Positions 42,171-51,631 of a stretch of 64,000 bases of DNA are shown here, in pieces. This stretch comes from Sediminibacterium sp. FEMGT703S (GTDB taxonomy: Bacteria > Bacteroidota > Bacteroidia > Chitinophagales > Chitinophagaceae). Position 1 is the stretch's first letter, and every line of letters starts with the position of its first letter. The notes below the pieces were generated by a model. The model searched no databases, was not told the origin of the DNA, and saw only the letters and a list, made by a program, of their open reading frames with translations. The DNA is taken from the NCBI GenBank assembly GCA_002786355.1, contig PGCO01000002.1:62001-126000 (forward strand), written 5' to 3'. A program made the translations under genes and the position numbers.

Positions 42171-42827
42171 TTACTGCTTCTTCAATTTGTCTTTAAACAC
42201 TTTTTGAAATTTTTCTAGTTTAGGCGCTATGACAAATCTGCAATACCCTTGATTTTGATTATTATTATAATAATTCTGGTGATAATTTTCAGCTGGATAA
42301 AAGTTTTTGAACGGTTCAATAATCGTTACAATTGGCTTAGACCAAGCCCCACTTTTATCTAATTCAGCTTTGTATTGCTCGGCTTTAAGCTTTTGTTCGG
42401 CATTATGATAATAAATAGCAGATCGATATTGAGGTCCAATATCATTTCCTTGTTGATCCATGGTAGTAGGGTCATGCGTTTTCCAAAACACTTCTAAAAG
42501 CTCATCATAGCTAATCTCCTTTGGATCAAACACAATTCTAGCCAACTCAATATGTCCAGTATTTTTATCACAAACCTGCTCATAAGTAGGATTTTCTATA
42601 AAACCGCCTCCATATCCACTGATAACTTCTTTAACGCCTTTTAAACGCTGGAAAAATGCCTCAGTACACCAGAAACAACCCTCTCCAAATGTTGCAGTAT
42701 CAGTAATGGTATTCATCATTTTAGGATTTTTTTGTTTGCTAATTATTGGTTTGTTATTTTCTTCTGCAGCTGCACAAGAAAATAACAGAATTGAAAAAGC
42801 AAATGCAATTGAATAATATTTTTTCAT
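42171..42827 (-). CDS. msrA: Peptide-methionine (S)-S-oxide reductase, lipoprotein
   Basis: 218 residues. Signal with lipobox LLFSC (Cys18), then an MsrA domain: catalytic Cys51 in FGEGCFWCTEAFF, GVKEVISGYGGGFIENPTYEQVC, FWKTHDPTTMDQQGNDIGPQYRSAIYY, and the C-terminal NYHQNYYNNNQNQGYC. It repairs S-methionine sulfoxide. Lipid anchoring places it outside the cytoplasm, so it protects envelope proteins. It leads a minus-strand run with the M1 peptidase and flippase. Confidence 0.96.
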   Translation of the reverse strand: MKKYYSIAFAFSILLFSCAAAEENNKPIISKQKNPKMMNTITDTATFGEGCFWCTEAFFQRLKGVKEVISGYGGGFIENPTYEQVCDKNTGHIELARIVFDPKEISYDELLEVFWKTHDPTTMDQQGNDIGPQYRSAIYYHNAEQKLKAEQYKAELDKSGAWSKPIVTIIEPFKNFYPAENYHQNYYNNNQNQGYCRFVIAPKLEKFQKVFKDKLKKQ

Positions 42828-42974
42828 TATTTAATAATTAGCAATTAATTTATACTACAAACCGATTGGTATTTTTGTTGAAAAAAAGGCTTTTAAAGAC
42901 AAATTGCTCTATTATTTAGAATATATAGATTAAAAATTGATAATTTGAGCAAAATTTGTGATACCCTAATTGAT

Positions 42975-43481
42975 ATGAGCTTTCAATCCCAATTCTGGAA
43001 ATATATGTCTCTCCGCTTAGAGTCGCTGCTACTGGCAATGCCATTGCTGCTTTTCTTTGCATTATATCATTTCTATGATGCGCTCAGCATTGATCCTTAT
43101 TTTGGAGTTTCTGTTCCTTTTATCCTTAGCACTAATATTCTTGTTTTTCATATTCCAATTTTCTTGATACCTTATCTAATGCACCGTTTCATGCGAGATC
43201 AAGACAAGGGGCATATTTTGGTGAACACGCTACACGTTGCATTATCAATATTTCTTTTAATTGCATTAATGTTTACCTACCAAGTAATTCAAGGGGCATC
43301 TCCAAAAAGAAGTGAATCCGTATTTGATGTACCAGCTAGTAAACTATGGATGGAAGCTACAATGGCCACTTATATCATTTTGAGTGCACAGGTATTTATG
43401 CAAATTGCTTTTGTTTTTTATTCTATCAATGTAATGTTTCCATCTAAACAAAATGAGCCAGTTCCGAGTTATTCCTACTAA
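42975..43481 (+). CDS. Hypothetical four-helix membrane protein
   Basis: 168 residues from ATG 42975; a TTG 30 bases upstream is in frame but less likely. Four hydrophobic helices at about 17-37, 46-66, 83-103 and 129-153, with short loops and a C-terminal tail EPVPSYSY. No family is recognised. It stands between divergent msrA and the mutS2-like gene (42-bp gap), which has its own promoter-like element. Confidence 0.65.
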   Translation: MSFQSQFWKYMSLRLESLLLAMPLLLFFALYHFYDALSIDPYFGVSVPFILSTNILVFHIPIFLIPYLMHRFMRDQDKGHILVNTLHVALSIFLLIALMFTYQVIQGASPKRSESVFDVPASKLWMEATMATYIILSAQVFMQIAFVFYSINVMFPSKQNEPVPSYSY

Positions 43482-43496
43482 TTAATGGGCACATTG

Positions 43497-43504
43497 TAAC
43501 TTTG
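43497..43504 (+). promoter_or_regulatory. Bacteroidota -7 promoter element (TAACTTTG)
   Basis: Exact TAnnTTTG match 19 bases before the ATG at 43524 of the MutS2-like gene. Confidence 0.5.
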
Positions 43505-43523
43505 CCCTCAGAAACTGGCTTTT

Positions 43524-45635
43524 ATGATGCGATTATACCCCGAATCGGCTTTAACACAATTAGAATTTGACAAGATAAAAGAATTGTTGGCAGCCCTATG
43601 CAATACCGATTATTCTAAAAACAAAGCCAGTCAATTGCGCATTCATACCCGCAAAGATTTCATAGACAGAGAGCTAAGGCAGGCTTATGAGTACAAACTA
43701 ATTCTTTTACAACAACAATATTTCCCTTCAGACTTTACAGCAAATATTAGTAAAGACATCAAACTATTGTCTATACCAGGTGCATTATTGGTAGGAGAGC
43801 AATGGATGATGATTAAAAAACTAACAGAAAATATGGGAACCATTTTTCGTTGGTTTGATAATGAACGCCGAATGGCTTTTCCAGCACTAACACAGGTTTT
43901 AAGCGATAGCTATTACGAAAAGCTCATAGTAGAATTAATTAATGAAGTTTTAGACGATTCAGGAGTAGTGCTAGATAATGCATCCCCCGAATTACAAAAA
44001 ATTCGGATGAGCCTATATAAGAAAAGAAATGAGCTTAGGCGGGTTTTTGAAAAAATGGTTCAAAAAATGGCCAAAGCAGGATACACTGCAGACATTGACG
44101 AAAGTTTTAGCAACGGGAGAAGGGTAGTAGCTGTTTTCTCTGAGTACAAAAGACAGGTAAAAGGAATTTTACATGGAGAGAGTGATAGTCGTAAAACAGC
44201 ATTTATAGAACCAGAAGAAACAATAGAACTGAATAACGATGTATTTGCTTTAGAAAACGAAGAAATCAAAGAAGTACAGAAAATATTACGTGCACTAACT
44301 GCTAGATTATCGGTATACGCTCCACTGCTACAACAATATATTCACATTATAGGAGAATATGATTTTATACGAGCCAAAGCAAAGCTGGCAATTAATATGA
44401 ATGCACAATTACCCAATGTAATTGACAAAGCAGTGGTCCAATTGATTGAAGCATATCACCCTTTACTATTCTTATACAACAAGGAGTCGGGTAAAAAAAC
44501 CATTCCTGTTTCAATTCATTTAGACGATAAGAATAGAATACTCGTAATTAGTGGCCCGAATGCTGGTGGTAAAACAGTAACCATGAAAACCATCGGGCTA
44601 AATCAAATGATGTTACAAAGTGGATTGTTAGTTCCTGTACATCCTGATTCTCAAATGGGTATATTTAAGCAACTTTATATACATATTGGCGATACGCAAA
44701 GTTTACAATTTGAATTAAGTACTTACTCTAGTCACTTAATGCATATGAAGCATTTCATGGAAAATGCAAATGGTAAAACCCTTTTCTTTATTGATGAATT
44801 AGGAAGTGGCTCAGACCCTAATTTGGGAGGAGCTTTTGCCGAAGTTATTATGGAAGAACTGGGGCGTAAGCATTCATTTGGTGTGGTTACTACACACTAT
44901 CTGAACTTAAAAGTAATGGCCAACCATACACAAGGAATTTTAAATGGCGCCATGCAGTTCGACGAAATCAACCTGCAGCCGATGTATAAATTAATCATTG
45001 GAAAACCTGGTAGCTCTTATACATTTGCGATTGCAGAAAGAATTGGCTTACATAAACACTTGATTAGTCGTGCCAGGAAATTGGTTGAAGAAGATCATTT
45101 TAAATTAGACAGGTTGCTCAATAGGACAGAGCAAGATTTGCAACATTTAGAAAAAGAAAAGAAGGAACTCAATCGATTAATGAAAGAAAATGAACGATTG
45201 AAAAAAGAAATGGAGCTGGTGATGAATAAGGAGCGCCATTTGCAACAAGTAGAATTACTTAAAAACCAGAATAAAATTACAGAAGAGCGTTTGCAGTATT
45301 TAAAAGATATGGAGCGCAAACTAAAGCAGGTTGTGCTTGATTGGAAAAAGTCAGAGAATAAAAATGAAGTGGTAAAGAACTTACAAAATTTGTTATTCAA
45401 ACAAAAAGAGACCATTGTAGTAAATAAATTAGCCAAAAAAGTAGACAAAAAGTATAAAGAGTTGAATACCCTGGTAGGAATAGGTACGTTGGTTAAATTA
45501 AAAAAGAATTACCAGGTAGGAGAAGTAAAAGAAATCCGAGGAAAACGTGCAATAGTGCAGATTGGTGCTTTACCTATTAACGTTGAATTATCCGATTTAA
45601 TCCCTGTTGAGAAATTACCCGAACCAGCTAGCTAA
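43524..45635 (+). CDS. MutS2-like DNA-binding ATPase lacking the Smr domain
   Basis: 703 residues. The N-terminal core/lever region is MutS2-like (LTQLEFDKIKELLAALCNTDYSKNKA). ATPase motifs are SGPNAGGKTVTMKT (Walker A, near 345), FFIDELGSGSDPNLGGAFAE (Walker B and D-loop) and VVTTHYLNLK. A long Lys/Glu-rich coiled coil spans about 525-625, and a KOW-like beta module (GIGTLVKLKKNYQVGEVKEI) lies near 655. The protein ends soon after, without the C-terminal Smr nuclease domain of typical MutS2 (about 780 residues). It therefore probably binds branched DNA or stalled ribosomes but is unlikely to nick. The stop codon is clean. Confidence 0.88.
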   Translation: MMRLYPESALTQLEFDKIKELLAALCNTDYSKNKASQLRIHTRKDFIDRELRQAYEYKLILLQQQYFPSDFTANISKDIKLLSIPGALLVGEQWMMIKKLTENMGTIFRWFDNERRMAFPALTQVLSDSYYEKLIVELINEVLDDSGVVLDNASPELQKIRMSLYKKRNELRRVFEKMVQKMAKAGYTADIDESFSNGRRVVAVFSEYKRQVKGILHGESDSRKTAFIEPEETIELNNDVFALENEEIKEVQKILRALTARLSVYAPLLQQYIHIIGEYDFIRAKAKLAINMNAQLPNVIDKAVVQLIEAYHPLLFLYNKESGKKTIPVSIHLDDKNRILVISGPNAGGKTVTMKTIGLNQMMLQSGLLVPVHPDSQMGIFKQLYIHIGDTQSLQFELSTYSSHLMHMKHFMENANGKTLFFIDELGSGSDPNLGGAFAEVIMEELGRKHSFGVVTTHYLNLKVMANHTQGILNGAMQFDEINLQPMYKLIIGKPGSSYTFAIAERIGLHKHLISRARKLVEEDHFKLDRLLNRTEQDLQHLEKEKKELNRLMKENERLKKEMELVMNKERHLQQVELLKNQNKITEERLQYLKDMERKLKQVVLDWKKSENKNEVVKNLQNLLFKQKETIVVNKLAKKVDKKYKELNTLVGIGTLVKLKKNYQVGEVKEIRGKRAIVQIGALPINVELSDLIPVEKLPEPAS

Positions 45636-45677
45636 TAGTAAAAATGATTCTGTATTTTACAGACTGAAGTTTTAAGT

Positions 45678-47603
45678 GTGAGATATTTTTTCCTTTTTTT
45701 ATTGTTATTTATTTTATCTAGTGCGCAATCTCAACTTTGCACAGGCACACTTGGCGACCCTGTGGTAAATATCACATTCGGCAATAAAAATACCACTGCT
45801 GGTCCTTTAAGACCAGGGATTACTAATTTAGGATATGTTACAGGATGTCCCATAGATGGGAATTACTCAATAACCAATGCCGCATTTGGTTGTTGGGGCA
45901 GCACTTGGCATGATATTACCAAAGACCATACTGGAGACGATGAAGGAAGATTCATGTTGGTGAATGCAACCAATGCACCCAGTGTATTTTATGTTGAAAC
46001 CATCACCGGACTTTGCGGCAATACCACTTATGAGTTTGGGGCATGGGTAGCTAATGTATTAAAGCCCTCTAGTTGTAGTGGAACTGGCACGAAGCCTAAT
46101 TTAACTTTTACCATTGAAACAACCAATGGAGTAGTTCTGGCAACTTACAATACGGGTAATATTATAGAAGATGCCCAATTAACTTTTAAACAGTATGGTT
46201 TCTCATTTAAGCCACCTATAACCGCTTCATCTGTTGTACTCAAAATCACCAACAATGCTGGAACCGGTTGTGGAAATGATTTGGCGATTGATGATATTAC
46301 CTTTAGACCATGTGGTCCATCAATGAGTGCCAGTATTAATGGTGTACTCGGATTTTCAAATAGTAGCTGCTTTGATAGCCAATCCAATCTTCTTTTAAAT
46401 ATGACTATTGGTTCAGGCTATATCAATCCAAGCTATCAATGGCAAATCAGTACTAATTTGGGAGCTACTTGGTCAGATATCACTGGAGCCAATAGCACGA
46501 GCTATACTAGAATTCCTACTGCAGTAGGAAGGTTTCAATACCGATTATTAGCTAGTGAATCAATATATGCAGGAGTAGCTTCATGTAAAACGGCATCCCT
46601 ACCTATCACAATTCAAATAAATAATAGCGCACCAAGAATTGGCAACCAAACAATCAATCAATGTATTGGGGGCAAAGTTGATTTAATAAGTGCATCCGGA
46701 TCTGGTGGAAATCTTACTTATCAATGGACTGGACCAAATGGATTTTCATCGAATCTAAAAAATCCAACGCTACCTAGTATTCGATCTGGAGATTCAGGTA
46801 CTTATATTGTCAAAGCTATAACCACAGAAGGATGCTCTGCAAGCGATACAATATTGGTGAAAACCTTCAAAGCAATCAGCGGATCGTACAATGGAAATAG
46901 TATTATTTGTTTGGGAGATAGTTTGCTTTTAAGAGCGCTTGGAAGTTATCAATTTGAATGGTATAATAATACAAGAGCAATATTGAGCACGAATAGTGTA
47001 TTAAGAACTAAACCAACTGATACAACTCAATATCAACTAGTATTTAGAGATATTGCAGGTTGTTTTGATTCAATTAATATTCCAGTTTTTGTAATTAAAC
47101 CCCCAATAGTGGATGCGGGTCCTAATAGGAATATCTTAATAGGAAGCAATACCACTTTATTGGGGAGTATAAGCGGACAAAACAGTGGGTTTACTTGGTT
47201 TCCTGTATTCAATATGCAAAACCCGAGTAGTTTAACCCCTTTGGTCAATCCAATCATTAATACAACCTATTCATTGATGGCTTTTGGTATTAATGGATGC
47301 TCAATTGTACAAGATACAGTTCAGGTTAGGGTATTTGTTAGTTTAAATACCCCCAATTCCTTCTCACCTAATGGAGATGGCATCCACGATATTTGGCTGG
47401 TTGGGGGATTAGAAACCTATCCTAATTCGGAGTTAACGATTTTTAATAGAGCCGGTCAAATCATGTACCAATCAAAGCCTTATTTTGAAGGTTGGGATGG
47501 AAAATTCCAAGGTAAAAATGTACCCATTGGGGTGTATTATTATATCATCAATAGAGGAAATGGGGAACCCTTATTGTCGGGAAGTATTTATTTAATTAGA
47601 TAA
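45678..47603 (+). CDS. Secreted Ig-like domain protein with T9SS type B sorting domain
   Basis: 641 residues from GTG 45678, which directly begins a signal peptide (RYFFLFLLLFILSSAQSQ). Residues 20-215 form a beta-sandwich with paired cysteines typical of carbohydrate-binding or DUF11-like surface modules (CGNTTYEFGAWVANV). Ig-like or PKD-like repeats follow (YQWQISTNLGATWSDITG near 255, LTYQWTGPNGFSSNL near 345). The final 85 residues are a T9SS type B sorting domain (NSFSPNGDGIHDIW, IFNRAGQIMYQSKPY, PIGVYYYIIN). Predicted to be surface-attached or released; ligand unknown. The YhcH-like gene begins 3 bp after the stop. Confidence 0.85.
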   Translation: MRYFFLFLLLFILSSAQSQLCTGTLGDPVVNITFGNKNTTAGPLRPGITNLGYVTGCPIDGNYSITNAAFGCWGSTWHDITKDHTGDDEGRFMLVNATNAPSVFYVETITGLCGNTTYEFGAWVANVLKPSSCSGTGTKPNLTFTIETTNGVVLATYNTGNIIEDAQLTFKQYGFSFKPPITASSVVLKITNNAGTGCGNDLAIDDITFRPCGPSMSASINGVLGFSNSSCFDSQSNLLLNMTIGSGYINPSYQWQISTNLGATWSDITGANSTSYTRIPTAVGRFQYRLLASESIYAGVASCKTASLPITIQINNSAPRIGNQTINQCIGGKVDLISASGSGGNLTYQWTGPNGFSSNLKNPTLPSIRSGDSGTYIVKAITTEGCSASDTILVKTFKAISGSYNGNSIICLGDSLLLRALGSYQFEWYNNTRAILSTNSVLRTKPTDTTQYQLVFRDIAGCFDSINIPVFVIKPPIVDAGPNRNILIGSNTTLLGSISGQNSGFTWFPVFNMQNPSSLTPLVNPIINTTYSLMAFGINGCSIVQDTVQVRVFVSLNTPNSFSPNGDGIHDIWLVGGLETYPNSELTIFNRAGQIMYQSKPYFEGWDGKFQGKNVPIGVYYYIINRGNGEPLLSGSIYLIR

Positions 47604-47606
47604 GCT

Positions 47607-48059
47607 ATGATCTTAGATTCCATTAATCATTTACATGCGTATGAATCGCTACATCCAAGATTTGCAAAAGCGATAGAATGCATTAAAGAAGCCAATTATA
47701 AAGATTTACAAACTGGTGAAATTAAATGGGATGGGGAAGATATTCGAGCCATTGTAATCCATGATCAATTAGTAAATGAAAAAGAATCTACCGACTATTT
47801 CGAATGCCATAATACGTATATAGATATTCAAATTGTGTATGAAGGGGTGGAGCGTGTAGGATGGAAGTCTCGTTCTAATTGTTTGATGCCTCGGGGTGAA
47901 TACAGTGCAGAAAAAGATGTACTATTTTACGAAGACTTACCCGAATTATTTTTTGAATTAAAGCCTGCCCACTTCGCAATCTATTTTCCTGATGATGTGC
48001 ATGCACCAATGATTGGAGAAGGGACAATTAAAAAATTGGTTGTTAAAGTAAGGGTGTAA
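47607..48059 (+). CDS. YhcH/YjgK/YiaL-family protein (DUF386)
   Basis: 150 residues of the cupin-like DUF386 family. Visible marks are the N-terminal MILDSINHLHAY, TDYFECHNTYIDIQIVYEGVERVGW with metal-type His and Glu residues, and the C-terminal FAIYFPDDVHAPMIGEG with conserved His. Members include YhcH of sialic-acid operons and EbgC, and are linked to sugar anomer handling. It lies 3 bp after the T9SS protein gene and 6 bp before the sulfatase, suggesting a glycan-related group. Confidence 0.88.
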   Translation: MILDSINHLHAYESLHPRFAKAIECIKEANYKDLQTGEIKWDGEDIRAIVIHDQLVNEKESTDYFECHNTYIDIQIVYEGVERVGWKSRSNCLMPRGEYSAEKDVLFYEDLPELFFELKPAHFAIYFPDDVHAPMIGEGTIKKLVVKVRV

Positions 48060-48065
48060 TAACAA

Positions 48066-49589
48066 ATGCTTATGAAATATCCTATTCTATTAGTATTATT
48101 GACCATATTCTTTTTAACAATTCAGGCTCAACGCCCCAATATCGTATTGATTGTTTCTGATGACCATTCTTATCAAACAATTAGTGCTTACGGCAGCAAG
48201 TTCATGCAAACCCCCAATATTGATCGCATCGCAAAAGAAGGAATTCGTTTTGATAAAGCCTATGTTACGAACAGTATTTGTGGCCCCAGCAGAGCAGTTA
48301 TTTTAACTGGCAAATACAGTCACAAAAACGGATTCAAAGACAACGCCAATTCGAGTTTTGATGGAACACAAAATACTTTCATTAAAGAGTTAACAAAAAC
48401 GGGTTATCAAACTGCATGGATAGGTAAATGGCATTTGCAATCAAACCCTCAAGGATTTTCATATTGGCAAGTGTTACCTGGTCAAGGCAGTTATTACAAC
48501 CCAGATTTTTTAATGATGAATGGAGAAAGAAAAAGGGTAGAGGGGTACGTGTCCGATATAGTAGAAGATGCAGCTGAAAAGTGGTTGAGCCAAAGAGATA
48601 CCAGTCAACCTTTTTGCCTAGTTATTGGACATAAAAATACACATCGTACCTGGATGCCAGACACCAAGGATTTACGTTTGTTTAATCAATCTACATTTCC
48701 CATTCCGGCTAACTTTTACGACAGTTACGAAACACGTGCTGCTGCAGCTGTTCAAGACATGACGATTAACAAAACAATGCTAATGGGTTATGATTTGAAA
48801 ATGTTTGATAGCAAAGAAGCCGAAGACAAAGAATTGTCTATCAAAAGAATGACTTCAACTCAAAGGCAAGCTTATATGGCTTTTTATGATTCCATTCATG
48901 CAGACCTCCAATCAAAAAAATTAAGTGGCAAAGCTTTGATAGAATGGAAATACCAACGCTATATGCAAGATTATTTAGCTACTGCAGCTTCTTTAGATAG
49001 AAATATTGGCCGCACGTTGGATTATTTGGACAAGCATCAGTTGTCTAAAAATACTATTGTTATTTATGTTAGCGATCAAGGATTTTATATGGGCGAACAT
49101 GGATGGTTCGATAAAAGATTTATGTATGAAGAATCTTTTAGAACACCCATGGTCATGCGTTATCCAGGTGTTATAAAATCGGGAACGATAAATAACCAGA
49201 TGGTTATGAACTTAGACCTTGGCCCTACATTACTAGACGCCGCAGGTATTAAAGCACCTAACGATATGCAGGGTAAATCTTTTTTGCCTCTAGTGAAAGG
49301 CAGGGCTAAAAAGGGTAGGGAAGCCATGTATTATCATTATTATGAAAATGGAGAGCATTCGGTTTCACCTCATTTTGGAATTAGTACAGGGCGTTATAAA
49401 TTGATTCGTTTTTATACCCGCGTAAATGGCTGGGAACTGTTTGATTTGCAGAAAGACCCTAGTGAAATGAGAAATATCTATGGGCAAAAAGGATTTGAAA
49501 AAGTTACGGACGATTTAAAAAAGAAACTGGCTCAGTTGATTGATCAGTATGAGGATGAAGAAGCTAAAAAGATTTTAGTAATTCATTAA
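48066..49589 (+). CDS. Sulfatase (arylsulfatase family, Cys-type)
   Basis: 507 residues; ATG 48072 is an equally good start, giving signal peptide MKYPILLVLLTIFFLTIQAQ. The metal aspartates are in VLIVSDDHSYQTI, and Cys70 (counting from 48072) in NSICGPSRAVILTGKYSHKNG is the C-x-P-S-R residue converted to formylglycine. The C-terminal region has VYVSDQGFYMGEHGWFDKR and a closing YKLIRFYTR sheet. It removes sulfate esters from glycans or aromatics in the periplasm; a maturase must be encoded elsewhere. Its 3' end overlaps the Rrf2 gene by 4 bp on the other strand. Confidence 0.93.
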   Translation: MLMKYPILLVLLTIFFLTIQAQRPNIVLIVSDDHSYQTISAYGSKFMQTPNIDRIAKEGIRFDKAYVTNSICGPSRAVILTGKYSHKNGFKDNANSSFDGTQNTFIKELTKTGYQTAWIGKWHLQSNPQGFSYWQVLPGQGSYYNPDFLMMNGERKRVEGYVSDIVEDAAEKWLSQRDTSQPFCLVIGHKNTHRTWMPDTKDLRLFNQSTFPIPANFYDSYETRAAAAVQDMTINKTMLMGYDLKMFDSKEAEDKELSIKRMTSTQRQAYMAFYDSIHADLQSKKLSGKALIEWKYQRYMQDYLATAASLDRNIGRTLDYLDKHQLSKNTIVIYVSDQGFYMGEHGWFDKRFMYEESFRTPMVMRYPGVIKSGTINNQMVMNLDLGPTLLDAAGIKAPNDMQGKSFLPLVKGRAKKGREAMYYHYYENGEHSVSPHFGISTGRYKLIRFYTRVNGWELFDLQKDPSEMRNIYGQKGFEKVTDDLKKKLAQLIDQYEDEEAKKILVIH

Positions 49590-50017
49590 TCCATTAAAAA
49601 AGCTAACCCATTATTGATAGGCAAACATAAATCCTTCACTGAATTTTGAATACAAATTTGCTTAAAACCATCACGTACGTGTTTATATTCATTGTGTATT
49701 GGGCAAGGATGAGTTGCAGAACACTTACTTAATCCCAGGCCACATTCATTAAAAAGCGACTCCCCATCAATAGACTCTACAATTCTTAAAACCGGAAGCG
49801 CCATTTGCTTATCCGTAATATAAAATCCTCCAGTGGGTCCTTTTGAACTATTAATAATAGATTCCTTTACAAGTGTTTGTAAAACTTTTCCAACAGTATG
49901 TTCATTTGCAGCAATGTATTCGGAAATATCTTTTATACTGAATTTCTGGTCAGAATCAAATTTTGATGCCAAAAAAATTGTTGCTTTTAAAGCAGTTTTG
50001 CAAGTTATACTAAGCAT
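49586..50017 (-). CDS. Rrf2-family transcriptional regulator with cluster-type cysteines (NsrR/IscR-like)
   Basis: 143 residues. The N-terminal winged helix is LSITCKTALKATIFLASKF ... IAANEHTVGKVLQTLVKE ... SSKGPTGGFYI. Cys92, Cys99 and Cys105 (C-x6-C-x5-C, in ECGLGLSKCSATHPC) correspond to the Fe-S cluster cysteines of IscR and NsrR. Such regulators sense NO, iron or cluster status and release DNA when the cluster is damaged. It is the last gene of the operon that starts at 53575, its ATG directly abutting the stop of the DUF59 gene, so autoregulation through the palindrome at 53619-53660 is the simple reading. Confidence 0.9.
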   Translation of the reverse strand: MLSITCKTALKATIFLASKFDSDQKFSIKDISEYIAANEHTVGKVLQTLVKESIINSSKGPTGGFYITDKQMALPVLRIVESIDGESLFNECGLGLSKCSATHPCPIHNEYKHVRDGFKQICIQNSVKDLCLPINNGLAFLMD

Positions 50018-50344
50018 TTATAGTTGATTTAAGAATTCTTTACCAAAATCAGATAACATCTTATGATTCCAAGCTGGATCAAATGTTAACTCAATATGAA
50101 TGCTATATTCTTCGAATGCAGTTTGTAATGCTTCTTTTGCAGCCAACAAAATACTATCTCCCATTGGACAAAATTGGGTAGTTAATGTAATCATACAATA
50201 TAAGATTTTGTCTTCTTCATTAAAATCAATTTGATATACTAAACCAAGGTCTACAATATTCAAGCCAATTTCAGGATCCATTACCTTCAATAATGAAGAT
50301 AATGCTATAGTGCATTTCAATTGATTATTTGTAATTACATTCAT
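50018..50344 (-). CDS. DUF59/MIP18-type Fe-S cluster assembly factor
   Basis: 108 residues, the SufT/PaaD-like DUF59 domain: LLKVMDPEIGLNIVDLGLVY, then LTTQFCPMGDSI with the conserved cysteine Cys59, and LTFDPAWNHKMLSDFGKEFL. The family helps mature Fe-S proteins. Its start overlaps the end of the membrane-protein gene by 4 bases, a sign of translational coupling. In this operon it probably supports rebuilding of clusters damaged by NO or oxidants; that role is inferred. Confidence 0.9.
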   Translation of the reverse strand: MNVITNNQLKCTIALSSLLKVMDPEIGLNIVDLGLVYQIDFNEEDKILYCMITLTTQFCPMGDSILLAAKEALQTAFEEYSIHIELTFDPAWNHKMLSDFGKEFLNQL

Positions 50345-51630
50345 TTCTTTACAGGTTTATGAATTAATAGCATAATAATATTCCAGTTATACAATATCGA
50401 GCAAATTAAAAGTAATATAGAACCAATTAATATTATTGGTTGATAATTAATAATAAGTCCAATAGTAAATAATATAAAACCAAATAAATAGGATAGAGCC
50501 ATGTACTTAAAAATGGTATGATTAAATAATTCTATCGGATTAGGAGTAACGCCTTTCCCAGCCAATAAATGATAAACTTTATTCCAAATAATAAATGGCA
50601 GAGTTTTGAAAGTCATCCCAAAAATAATAGCCGTAATCCATCCAAAAAAAATAATAAAGCCATAACTAATAATAATAAGCTCGTTGTCATTTTGGAATAT
50701 AAAAAGCAAAATAATTACAATTAAAAAAATAATTGGGATTACCATCATTAGTATTGAAAGCAAGGTAAGTTTCATTTGCTTATCAACTTTTTTACGTACT
50801 CTATTCTGGTAAGAATTGTAACAATAGAATACAAATAAAACTACTGCCAAAGCAATTGAAAATATAGGAAATACAAAAAACAAAGTATTAGAAGAATATA
50901 AAAAAATACAAATAAATATTAGCAGACCAATATTCACTAAACTAAAAATCAACCATAACAATTTATTATTACTATACTTTGAAATTAAAAACATTGGGAT
51001 TAGTTTAGATCCAACACCCATGACTAAAAGTAAAAACCAACCAATAATTCCTATATGAGCATGTAATGGCAAATAATCAGTTGAATTTAATGGCATTAAT
51101 GGATAAGTAAAATTATAAATTAACATCAATCCGATTATTGCAGTCAAGAGTAACCATATAGTAGCTGTAATTAAAAAAACAGTGTGAATATTTTCCTGTT
51201 TCCTCATTGACATACTTTTAGCAATATTAAATAGATACACAATTATTGCTAAAATTATTAATCGACCACCCCACTTTGAAGGCCATCCCATGTCAAAAAT
51301 ATAAAAACCATAAACCAATAACGGAATTCCAATTGCAGCTAAACAAAAGGATAAGTAGCCTAATTTATTACTGTATAATTCTTGTTCAATTAAAACTGGA
51401 ACTAACTGATGACTTGCTCCAAGAATCACCATTGTACCCCAACCTAATGCCATCAAATGAACGATTGCTAAAGTATTCGGTTGAAAATAGTGTTGAGTAA
51501 TATTGTTTGTTGAGCAAACTAATAAAAAAGAAGCAATAAGAAATGATAATGCCCCATATCCATAAAACGGCAATACAACTTTCCATGTAGTAGTCTTATT
51601 ATTTGTTTTACTAACAAAAGTTGAATCCAT
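50341..51630 (-). CDS. Polytopic haem-copper-oxidase subunit I/NnrS-like membrane protein
   Basis: 429 residues with about 12 predicted membrane helices. Conserved-looking histidines lie in helices or at their ends: His58 and His74 (LAIVHLMALGWGTMVILGAS, then HQLVPVLIEQ), His190 and His192 (LPLHAHIGIIGWFLLLVMGV), and His354 (NKVYHLLAG). The pattern recalls haem-copper oxidase subunit I and the NnrS family of nitric-oxide-related membrane proteins, but a CuB-type H-x3-Y or HH motif is not evident. It probably binds haem and acts in NO handling or tolerance. It sits mid-operon with ric and DUF2249 genes and starts 1 bp after the stop of the double-DUF2249 gene. Confidence 0.75.
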   Translation of the reverse strand: MDSTFVSKTNNKTTTWKVVLPFYGYGALSFLIASFLLVCSTNNITQHYFQPNTLAIVHLMALGWGTMVILGASHQLVPVLIEQELYSNKLGYLSFCLAAIGIPLLVYGFYIFDMGWPSKWGGRLIILAIIVYLFNIAKSMSMRKQENIHTVFLITATIWLLLTAIIGLMLIYNFTYPLMPLNSTDYLPLHAHIGIIGWFLLLVMGVGSKLIPMFLISKYSNNKLLWLIFSLVNIGLLIFICIFLYSSNTLFFVFPIFSIALAVVLFVFYCYNSYQNRVRKKVDKQMKLTLLSILMMVIPIIFLIVIILLFIFQNDNELIIISYGFIIFFGWITAIIFGMTFKTLPFIIWNKVYHLLAGKGVTPNPIELFNHTIFKYMALSYLFGFILFTIGLIINYQPIILIGSILLLICSILYNWNIIMLLIHKPVKK

Positions 51631-51631
51631 A

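Noticed and set aside
42828..42974. Regulatory RNA or riboswitch between msrA and the hypothetical membrane protein
   Set aside because: The gap is AT-rich with no convincing stem, conserved riboswitch core or terminator.
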